A stretch of 64,000 nt of DNA from Lunularia cruciata (lineage: Eukaryota; Streptophyta; Marchantiopsida; Lunulariales; Lunulariaceae), in NCBI GenBank assembly GCA_948567375.1, contig OX419760.1, forward strand, positions 7,378,001 to 7,442,000. The letters run 5' to 3'. Under the pieces are notes generated by a model that did no database searches, was not told where the DNA came from, and saw only the letters and a list, made by a program, of their open reading frames with translations. Made by a program: the position numbers and the translations under genes. This document shows, in pieces, positions 31,941-40,057 of this stretch. The number at the start of each line of letters is the position of its first letter. The stretch's first letter is position 1.

Positions 31941-33857
31941 CTACTCTTCCATGCTTGTGTCCACACCTGAAGCTCCTTCTTCAGAATCTGATTCCCAATA
32001 ATCAGAAGATGGTGTATCTGAATGTGAAGTGTTGGTGGTGTTAGTCACAGGAACAGTGACTCTATGGTTTGATGGCCCAATCCTCAAGTACCCTTTGTGC
32101 CATCGATCAGTTGTGCGTGCTGCTCTCAACCATGGCCTCCCAAGAAGTAAGTCGTAGCTTGAATCCTTCAAGACTTGGAAAGTCATGAGATTTTGAACTC
32201 CCATAACTGAAACTACCACCTTATCCATCACCCCTACTGGTCGAACTTGTTGCTTGTTTGCCATGCTCACCACAAATGTTGAAGGTCTTGAGGGTATCAT
32301 ACCCAACTTCTTCATCAACCTTTCTGACATGGCATTCACTGTTGATCCTCCATCAACCAATGCATCCTTGATGTTGTGACCATTCACTCTCACATCAATC
32401 TTGGAGGCATATTCACAAGCTTCCCATGGTGTTGGCTTGGCATCCACCACCCCCATTGATATTGGAACTTTTGCCTTCTTCTTCTTCTTGCTCCTTGTAG
32501 AACTCAAACCACCTCTAAGCTCCTTTCTCAAGGTAGGGTTCAAAGCAATTAATTGGCCCACTGTGATGTTAGCCTTGTGACTACCAACATCCTCCAACAC
32601 ATTGTAGTTCCATTGTTGCTTTGAGATCAAGAAGTCCTCCATCCCCAACTTCTTCCTTGGAGTCTTTGTTGTTGATGGTGTTGAGGTGCGAGTGCTCCTA
32701 GTAGACATAGGAGTATCCTTGCTTGAAGTAAATCCTTGAGAAGAGTGAACATCCTTTGCAAAACGAGCTCTCTTCTTCTCTTGTGCCAAAAGCTCCAAAT
32801 TAAGACCCTTGGAGTTTGAGCACTCTCCCTTCTCATACTTGCTCTCAACCACATCTATGGATGCTATCCCCTTACCTTTGTTTGGATTAGGAGCCACTTG
32901 GGTTTCACTACCTCCCTCTTTCCCTTTATTGGCTCCCTCATAACCCCTTCCTCCATGGTAAGTGGAATTTGGGCAATTCCTTTGGATATGGCCTCTTCCT
33001 CCACAACCAAAACAATTTCTATCATTGAAATTGTTGGCTGGTTGGCCTCCTCTATATGGATAGTTTCCATAACTCCTAGGCCCTCTCCCTACATTCTGAT
33101 CCACCTCTCTCTTCTCCCATAGTTGCACCACATTGATCTTGAGATCTGCAAGTTGTTCTGTGATGGTTTGGAGTGGATCTTTTGGTGGAGGTGCAAGAAC
33201 TGGAGAAACTACTACTTGTGGTGCAACCCTTGTCACCAAAGTATCAGAAGTTCCACCATACTTGTAGCCTTGAGGAGGATGCACAACCTCCTTCACCACC
33301 AAATCACTCTCATCCCCTTCCAAACTCTCCTCCATACGAATTGCAATCTTGATAGCTTCAACCTTGGAAGAAGGTTTCTCATATCTCACCTTGCTTCTAA
33401 TTTGTGGTCTCAATCCTCCCACAAAATTCTTGGTGAGCATGGCCCCTATGCCAATCATTGTAGTCTCCACATCATCCCCACCCTTCCTCAACACTATGCG
33501 AAATCTGGACTCCAACTTTTCCACTCTTTCCACATAGACCCTCACTTTCTCTCCATCTCCTTGCTTGAGAAATGTAACCTCACTCATCAATCTCTCATAA
33601 CTCTCATCAGGAAGAAAGTTCTCAATGAGTGCTGAAGTCAAAGTCTCCCAAGACTCCTCTTCCCCATCTCTCCTCTCTCTCTTTTGGTATTCTCACTCAT
33701 ACCATGTAAGTGCTGCATCCTCAAAGAAATATGGTAATAATGAGGCCCACTCATTCTTCCTCCTCTCATTGTTTCCTATGCAAGCTCTCTTGAAGTCTCT
33801 CACAAAGGCCTCCACATCTTCTCCATCCTTGCCAAAGAAAACCGGAAGTTTCCCCAT
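31941..33857 (-). CDS. Gag-protease of young Ty3 element
   Basis: Starts at ATG 33,857 (MGKLPVFFGKDGEDVEAFV), a typical retrotransposon gag start, and runs in one frame to TAG 31,941-31,943, except for one TGA at 33,693-33,695 in the early capsid region. The zinc knuckle CFGCGGRGHIQRNC is at about 32,990. The protease has VDGGSTVNAM, where the retropepsin D-T/S-G box reads DGGS, later LLLGRPWL. Gag packages the RNA; the protease matures the polyprotein. The stop at 33,693 would leave only about 54 residues unless it is read through or the protein restarts. Confidence 0.9.
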
Positions 33858-34092
33858 CTTAACCCCTCACTATCTTTCTTTTCTCTCAATTTTTTTTTCT
33901 CTTTTTTTTTTCTCTCACTCTATTACTAATAGAGTATATACATGACTAACACCATCTGAGAATAATCCACCCTAGGGAACACAAAAGGTTCAGGTTGCTC
34001 CAAGATTTCTATAGCAACATCAAATCCTAGAGTGCATATTAATCTAACTCTCATGGATAGTTTATCCATAAGTTGAAAGATTATCTCCATCA

Positions 34093-34770
34093 CTAATCTT
34101 GAGAACTAGCTGATGAAGGTGGTAATATTTTTGTAGTTGTACTAAGACTCTCTCCAAGATCCTTCACCAAAGTTTCCAAAAGTGCTTTTACTCCACTACA
34201 CTCATGTCCTTTTGGAAGTCCTTCAACTCCACAAACCTCACACAACTCCTTGGTCTTAGATCTTCTCCCTCCCAATCTTGGTGAAGAAGGTCCAACATGC
34301 AAACCCAAGTCAAGTAAGCCTCTCCTTTCCCTCAATCTCTTGCTCTCAAAGGTCAATGGACATGAACTTGCCTTATGTCCCTTCTCTCCACATAGAAAGC
34401 ACTTAGACTCACTCTTTCCTCCAAGTGGTGTAGGTTTTTGGATCCTCTCAACACTCTCTTCAAATTCTATTGTAAACTCTCTTTTCCTCAAATCCACCCC
34501 TACAATCACCTCAAACCCTTGGGGAACCTTGCATAATCTCAATTTCCACTCTTGATGACCCTCCATGTTCTCCAAGATGAATCTAAACACTCAAACATGT
34601 TTTTTGTTGATCTCAAACTTCTCATGCATGAGATCTCCACTTTGCAGAATTGACCCTTCCTCATAATGTAACTCAAATCTCCCAACCAATATGTCACAAT
34701 CCTCTAAAATTTTCCACACTTGATCACAACTCCAGGGTGTCCCTCCCTGCAAAATTTCAGATCTTTTCAT
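34093..34770 (-). CDS. Extra CCHC ORF upstream of gag
   Basis: Between the primer site and gag lies a second coding region. It has an in-frame ATG at 34,770 and ends at 34,093. Text includes WSCDQVWKILEDCDILVGRF, then one TGA (34,591-34,593), then GHQEWKLRLCKVPQGFEVIV, a zinc knuckle CFLCGEKGHKASSC (about 34,370-34,415) and a second Cys/His group CEVCGVEGLPKGHEC. The frame is otherwise open for about 225 codons. It is not a copy of the gag at 31,941-33,857. Extra ORFs before gag are known in some Tat/Ogre-like plant elements, but I do not recognise this protein. RNA or DNA binding is inferred only from the zinc knuckle. Confidence 0.7.
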
Positions 34771-35214
34771 CAAGCCATTTGGCCTAGACACCTTTCTATT
34801 CAGCACCCATATTTCAGATTTGGTCTGAAAACCACCCCCTTCACTTCAAAAACTCATAACGTCCTGCGCAAAAACGATCTCTCTCTAATTTTTGTGGCAG
34901 CAGGTAGGATAAAATGCACTGAATTATCTTGGAAATTTTTAGGACAATTCACTGAAAATTGAAGAAATGGCAGACTCTGTACAATTTTCCAGAGAGCATG
35001 CAGTTGCGGGAGCACTTTACCCTATCAACTTTCAAAAATTCTAGTCCAGTGCGCATAGAAGCTCTCTCAATAATTTAAAGTGTGCTAACTGAAAGATAAC
35101 CCAAGCTATCATGTGTAGAAATCTCAAGTCCAGATCTCAAACTTGAGATTTTGCCCAAAATCACCTCAATCCCCAAAATTTGCAATCCACCTCACACAAT
35201 CTCTCCAATTCCTC

Positions 35215-35385
35215 TCATGTGTACAAGATGTACAAAATCACCTCAAAGACATCATAATGAACTACAGGGTATACAAATGGATCTTGGTTCTCTAACATAA
35301 GTTCAGCACTCTCCTCTCCTAATGTTCTCTCCAAGTGAGCTCTCATAGCCTCCTTCTGCCTAATGTAGAATTGGACGCGGAACAT
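35215..35385 (-). CDS. Small ORF just after primer site
   Basis: A 56-codon ORF from ATG 35,385 (MFRVQFYIRQKEAMRAHLER) to a stop at 35,215, only about 20 bases downstream of the primer site on the transcript. It is rich in Glu and Arg. It may be a chance ORF in the leader or a decayed accessory ORF; unrecognised. Confidence 0.3.
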   Translation of the reverse strand: MFRVQFYIRQKEAMRAHLERTLGEESAELMLENQDPFVYPVVHYDVFEVILYILYT

Positions 35386-35403
35386 TATCTTGCCTTCTAG
35401 AGA

Positions 35404-35422
35404 GGTCCCGGCAACAGAACCA
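35404..35422 (-). other. Primer-binding site of young element
   Basis: Minus strand TGGTTCTGTTGCCGGGACC, four bases after the 5' LTR. The layout (TGG start, GC-rich 3' part) fits a tRNA primer site, but it is not the initiator-Met type used by the chromovirus. The tRNA is not identified. Confidence 0.65.
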
Positions 35423-35426
35423 AAAA

Positions 35427-36116
35427 TGTGAGCCGGCCTGTCTCTCACTCAAGATGAACCTCTGATGGCTATTATGGTAGCGCACCATGGACTAAGAAGG
35501 CAAGGAACCCCAACTCCATCATACTCCTCCAAGGCTAACACTCCAAGACTCAAGACATTGCTCACTAGAGAACTCAATGAGAGAGAGATAGTTGCAAATG
35601 AAAGGATGATGAGTACCTCCTCACCCCTTGTTTATATACTTGTGAAATAGTTACGTACCAAAGTTACTAATTATCGTAGTAACTCAAGTTACTAGACTAA
35701 AAGTCAAGTAAAGTCAAAAAGTAGAAAGGAATATCCATTCACATGGGCATATTCCCCTAAGCATGTGGTCTTATCTTGACCCAACCACTAAGTCAAGGAT
35801 TCCTTCACATGGGCTATCCTTGGAATAAAGAAGAATCCAAAAGAAAAAGGTTTGCGGGCCCAAGAGTTCTCAACTCTTTCCTCAAAGCCAAACACCTAGG
35901 AATAATGCCAAGTCAACACACTAAAATCCAAAATAGTGGTGCTCATCTTTTCTACTTCCTCTAAAGTAAGGTCCACTCTATCTTAGCTATGACTAACTTT
36001 AGCTAACCATGACTAATATAGAACCATCCTTTATCTCTATAAATAATATCTCTTAAGTACTTGTAATACCAAGCTAAATATCACAATACCACACACATGC
36101 ACAAATGGGTGTAACA
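35427..36116 (-). repeat. Young element 5' LTR
   Basis: 690 bp, apparently base-for-base the same as 28,293-28,982. It drives minus-strand transcription of the element. Its outer end meets chromovirus integrase sequence at 36,117. Confidence 0.97.
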
Positions 36117-36896
36117 GTCCAGTCCCATGTGACCAACTATTGGTAAATCATGGGCTTCTTGAAGGCACACAAGTCAAAGATCACCTTTGGCTGGAACATA
36201 GATCTGGTCTGCATGGAATAAAAGGCCTTCCTTGAAGGAGAAGGTGTTGTACTCCTTGTTGCATGCTGTTAGACAACCGTGTACCATTTGGAAGAAGGGA
36301 TCTTGTTGTAGAGCTGATTGAAACTCATTATGAGCCTTAGGGTCAATGGACACCGTTGTAATTGCCGTTGTGATGAAAGGAAGAGCCTTCAAATCAGGTC
36401 GTCGTGATAGAGCATCAAGGATGACATGGAACCGACTTGGTTTGTACTCAAGTTTGATGTCAAACAATTGGAGTTGCTCTTCCCATTGATGATGCCGACT
36501 CTTCATGTGCTCTAAGTGTAAGGTCTGCAACAATGGCTTGTGATCAGTTTGCATGATCACTTGTTTCCCCAAGAGATAATGCCTCCATACCTTGGTGGCA
36601 TATACCATTGCAAGTTGTTCCCAATCTCGAGCAGAGTAACTTCTTTCAGTTGTATTTAGTCGGCGAGACACAAAGGCAATAGGATGTAGTCCATCAGGAA
36701 ATTCTTGTTGCAACACAGCTCCAATTGCAAAGTTAGAAGCATCAAAATCAACCACACAAGGTAGTTGAGGATCATATGGTTGAAGAATGGGTCTTGAAGA
36801 CACCATATGCTTTAACTTCTGGAATGCTTCTTCATGCTTGGTGGTCCACTGGAAGCTCGAGTTCTTTCCCAAGAGGTCAGTCAATGGTGCAGCCAC
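36117..36896 (-). pseudogene. Chromovirus RNase H and start of integrase
   Basis: The open frame 36,174-36,896 contains RNase H with its acidic residues in VVDFDASN, ARDWEQLAMVY, QTDHKPLLQ and VILDALSRR, followed by the linker to integrase. A TGA at 36,174-36,176 follows KGDL, where relatives continue in frame. After it come the first integrase zinc-site residues around EAHDLPIVGHMG, up to the nested insertion at 36,116. It removes RNA from the RNA-DNA hybrid in a working element. Confidence 0.92.
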
Positions 36897-37774
36897 GTGA
36901 GCATAATAGTGGATGAACCATCACTAAAAACTGGCCAATCTATTGAATGCTCGTACTTTTGTAGCATCCATGGGGTAGGCCAATCAGTAATGGCCTTGAT
37001 CTTCTCTTCTTCCATCTTGATTCCCTCAAATGAGATCTTATGACCCAAGAAGGTAACCTCCTTCTGCCAAAAAGCACACTTTGATTTCTTGCAGTAAAAT
37101 TTCCACTGTCGTAGTCGTCTTAGGACTTCTCGCACATGATTCATGTGTTCTGCCTCTATCCTACTATAGATTAAGATATCATCTAAGAACACCACCACGG
37201 ACCGATCCAATAGTCCCTCCAACACCCGATGCATCTGATCCATGAAGATTGCTGGAGCATTAGTGAGTCCGAAAGGTAGAACTCTTCACTCAAAATGTCC
37301 ATACCTTGTGCGAAAAGCAGTATTTTGCACGTCCTTGCCTTCAATAGGAATTTGCCAATAGCCGCTACAAAGATCCAACTCAAAGAAGTAGCGTGCTCCA
37401 CTTAGTTGATCAAGCAGGTCATCGATCTGAGGCAAGGGATAGGCATTCTTCACGGTTTGCTTATTGAGTCCACGGTAATCAATACAGAAACTAAGTCCTC
37501 CATCCTTCTTTAGAACAAATAGTACCGGTGCTCCCCAAGGAGAGGTACTATGTTGTATGAAATCCTTCTCAAACAACTCTGTAAGTGTTGTTCGCAACTC
37601 CACCAACTCCTTTGGTGAGAGCTGATAGATTGGTCTACTCACTGGAGTACTCCCTAGCAATAACTTGATCTTGAAGGGCATACCTCGATCGGAGGGTAAT
37701 CCCTTTGGCAGATCATCCGGAAACACATCTGCAAACTCTTGAACTATCCGATCAACCATTGCTTGAGGTGGCAC
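36881..37774 (-). pseudogene. Chromovirus reverse transcriptase
   Basis: RT in two in-frame pieces split by TGA 37,286-37,288. The first (37,289-37,774) has [35 protein letters not shown] and [13 protein letters not shown]. The second has LPFGLTNAP, VVVFLDDILIYS and FLGHKISFEGI. Both palm motifs and all three catalytic Asp residues are present. Near 36,950 a frameshift separates the thumb from the RNase H frame, so the text leaves the family pattern after TDWPTP. Confidence 0.93.
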
Positions 37775-37980
37775 TTGGCCCTCCTCAGATTATTCTTGTG
37801 CAATCAGCTTGATCCACACCACGAATACACACTTATCTTCCTCCAAAGCTTGCTCTATGACTGCTTCATTAACAAATTTCCCTTCTAGGGACTCATCTCT
37901 CTTCCAAGTTTGCTCCATGGTTGCCTTCCTGGCAAACTTCCCATCTTGGGACTCATCTCCCTTCCAGATTTGCTCTATGG

Positions 37981-38460
37981 CTACCTTCTCAACAAACTTC
38001 CCATCTTGGGATTGACTATCTTAGGTGTCTTACTTAGAGGTGCCAAACAACCTAATCGGAAATTCCTACCTTGGTGTTGTACTTGAATTTGGTGTCGGGT
38101 CCAATCAAATTGAACCTTATGACATTCAAGCCAAGGTAGACCCAGAATGATATCATAGTGTAGAGGTGCCACTACAAACCTCATACACTCCAAATACTCC
38201 TTCCCAATCTTGAAGGTAACAGGATGCAAGGTGCGGAATGCAAAACCCTTTCTACCATCCGCCATCATCAAACTACTTCAAATCACTAGCTTGATAGGAA
38301 TACCCAATTCCTTTGCTACTTGCATAGACATGCAATTCTTTGAACTTCCAGAATCAACCAAAATTCTACAACCCCGATTAGATATCATACCTTGCAAGTG
38401 AAGCAGACTTGCATAGGTCGAGCCTTCAATCCCATTGGAACTAATCAAGTTCCCAATAGG
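37981..38460 (-). pseudogene. Chromovirus protease
   Basis: The retropepsin box VDSGSSKNCM is at about 38,335-38,365. It is followed by KELGIPIKLVI, a TGA at 38,278-38,280, then the flap side and YDIILGLPWLECHKVQFDW in the next open piece (37,981-38,271). ILGLPWL is the family-typical end of the Ty3 protease. It is in a different frame from gag, as expected for either programmed frameshifting or decay. Confidence 0.85.
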
Positions 38461-38474
38461 CGGCTCAAAATCTC

Positions 38475-39374
38475 CTACTGGGATTCCTCGTTTCCCTGAT
38501 CATTCCACTCCACAACCTCAACTTGGGCAACTTGTCGAGGTCGTCCATTCTTGAGTGGACATTCAGCAATGCGATGCCCCAACTGGCGACAATAAAAACA
38601 ACCTCCATTTTGTCGTAATCTTTCTCTATCTGCTGTGCCAAGTGGTCTTTGTTGGATAGCATCAATCTCCATTGGTATTGGTTCTTCCACTCGTGGTACT
38701 GGTAGGTTTTGTGTAGGTTGAGGTTGAGACCAAGTTGTCGCAACCAAGGAATCAAAATGCTCAGCCAATTGCATGGCTTCTTCTACGTTTTGTGGCTCCC
38801 GCATGGTCACCTCCAATTTGGTTCATGACTTCAATCCTCGCACAAATTGATCTAGAACTTCACCTTCTTGGATATTTGGAATTCGCATGATGATGTTCTG
38901 AAATTGTGTGATGTAGCTTCTCATTGAGCCAATCTGCCTCAACTCCGCCAATTTATCTTGTGCGGCTCGGGTGGCATTTATAGTTTGAAATTGACCAAGT
39001 ATTGCATCCTTGAATTTTGCCCATGTTGAAATTGGTGTAACAATTTGTCGGTCAGCTCTTTCTACTCGAAATTGCCACCAAAGTTTTGCCATGCCATCTA
39101 ATTGGCTAGAAGCCAAGAGAATTTGCTTCCGCTTGTCTTGAAGATTGGTGGCTTCAAAGTAACATTTGCAGTCAAACACAAAATTCTCCACTGTGCCTAG
39201 AAGATTCTTGCCTTCAAACACCTTGGGTTTCGGAAATTGAATGTGATCTTCTTCATCTCGAACTGGCGCTCTGTCTATTTGTTCTCATCGTTGTTGGTCT
39301 CGTTCATCCAAAAATTGAGTAAGATGATCGATTTGTTGTTGCATTGCAAGGATAACATCCGGTATTGCCGCCAT
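38475..39374 (-). pseudogene. Chromovirus gag
   Basis: From ATG 39,374 (MAAIPDVILAMQQQIDHLTQ) through the retrotransposon gag domain (WWQFRVERADRQI, LAELRQIGSMRSYITQF, LDQFVRGLKS) to the zinc knuckle CFYCRQLGHRIAEC at about 38,550-38,595. The stop TAG is at 38,475. Two in-frame TGAs (39,285-39,287 and 38,823-38,825) interrupt it. No indels are seen, so the frame is otherwise whole. Confidence 0.9.
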
Positions 39375-39622
39375 CGCTACTACTCTATTCCACTACTCTA
39401 ATTGATTAACGCATAGATACAACACGTCCACCGTTCTCCATAAGTTACAACTGGAAGTATCAAGGGTTCCTTTAACACGGTGATCATATGTAGAAAATCC
39501 TGCCCAAAGCAAGAAGTGATGAATTGTGTGAAACAATGCTTTGGTAATATCTGGACATGAAAGTCCCAATGGTTTGGCAGAAGTGGATTTGGTGGTCCAT
39601 AAATTCCATCCATCCCATTCCT

Positions 39623-39635
39623 GCTCTGATACCAA
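39623..39635 (-). other. Initiator-Met primer-binding site
   Basis: Minus strand TTGGTATCAGAGC abuts the 5' LTR end (39,636). TGGTATCAGAGC is the classic site complementary to plant initiator-Met tRNA, used by many Copia and chromovirus elements. Confidence 0.92.
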
Positions 39636-40057
39636 TGTAAAAGACCAAAACCGAGGAGAGAAATAGGAGAATGGAACCTCACATTGGGACACTTGAATGA
39701 GGGAAAACTCCGAATGCCTAGCATGAGCTTCGGCTTTGGTATTTATAGGTAGCATACAAGACCTTGAAGCTTCTCAAGAAGCTTCCTTGAGCCACTTTCT
39801 TGGAGTGCAAGCCAAGTTAACTAGGAAGTGTCTCAAGAAGCTTCCTTCTAGAAGCCGCCTACTTGGCGTGCAAGCTAAGCTAGTTAGAAGCTTCTAGAAG
39901 CTTCCTTCTAGAAGCGACCTGCTTAGGGCGCAAGTTAACTAGTTGGGAAGCTTCCCAAGAAGCTTCTTAGATGCTTTTAGAATATTCTAGGCTATTTTGT
40001 CTTATTCTCTACTTTGTAAGCCCGACTAACTTTGTCGCTAAACTCCATATTGTTACA
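39636..40057 (-). repeat. Chromovirus 5' LTR
   Basis: A 422-bp LTR. Compared with the 3' LTR it has an extra GCTTCCTTCTAGAA-type unit near 39,900 and lacks one near 39,850, so two small indels cancel in length. Minus-strand TATA-like CCTATAAATACC lies near 39,739-39,750. Upstream of it (higher coordinates) lies the heat-shock-element array described at 39,765-39,985. Confidence 0.96.
39765..39985 (-). promoter_or_regulatory. Array of heat-shock elements in LTR
   Basis: The heat-shock factor site is alternating GAA and TTC units spaced by two bases. At 39,887-39,904 the sequence is GAAGCTTCTAGAAGCTTC, four perfect contiguous units, followed at 39,906-39,913 by TTCTAGAA. Further GAAGCTTC and TTCTAGAAG units lie at about 39,767-39,790, 39,835-39,856 and 39,945-39,965. 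All are upstream of the TATA-like box on the transcribed strand. This fits a heat-inducible promoter like that of Arabidopsis ONSEN, a Copia element. Binding is inferred, not shown. Confidence 0.75.

Larger units (their letters stand above)
28293..36116 (-). mobile_element. Young Ty3 element nested in the chromovirus
   Basis: A 7.8-kb minus-strand element with 690-bp LTRs at 28,293-28,982 and 35,427-36,116 that I could not tell apart line by line. It sits in the zinc-binding part of the chromovirus integrase; joining the flanks there restores the host reading context (an HMGLD segment before it, KTLGTL after it). The flanks share GTCC (28,289-28,292 and 36,117-36,120), a 4-bp TSD. In transcription order: LTR, primer site, a small ORF, an extra CCHC ORF, gag-protease, RT-RNase H, integrase, polypurine tract, LTR. 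There are no frameshifts from gag to integrase, only single stops. No chromodomain. The active-site text FIDDF suggests a non-chromovirus Ty3 lineage (Athila/Tat-like); this is tentative. Confidence 0.96.
26602..40057 (-). mobile_element. Chromovirus (Ty3, chromodomain), TSD TAATC
   Basis: A minus-strand Ty3 element bounded by LTRs 26,602-27,022 and 39,636-40,057, with a perfect 5-bp TSD TAATC (26,597-26,601 and 40,058-40,062). Its own length is about 5.6 kb; the rest is the element nested at 28,293-36,116. In transcription order: LTR, initiator-Met primer site, gag with one CCHC knuckle, protease (VDSGSS), RT (FLDDIL), RNase H, integrase and a C-terminal chromodomain, then a polypurine tract and LTR. 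Chromovirus integrases use the chromodomain for target choice. The coding region has single in-frame stops (TGA at 39,285-39,287, 38,823-38,825, 38,278-38,280, 37,286-37,288 and 36,174-36,176) and a frameshift between RT and RNase H near 36,950. The LTRs differ by roughly a dozen substitutions plus two small indels. Confidence 0.96.

Noticed and set aside
33123-33635. 170-codon plus-strand ORF opposite gag
   Set aside because: Antisense to a gag with a clear zinc knuckle and capsid text; its length follows from codon use on the other strand.
28293-36116. Nuclear U-to-C editing or UGA recoding to rescue the stops
   Set aside because: All four stops could come from ordinary C-to-T change, and nothing in the sequence (no conserved structure seen) supports recoding; kept only as a remote alternative.
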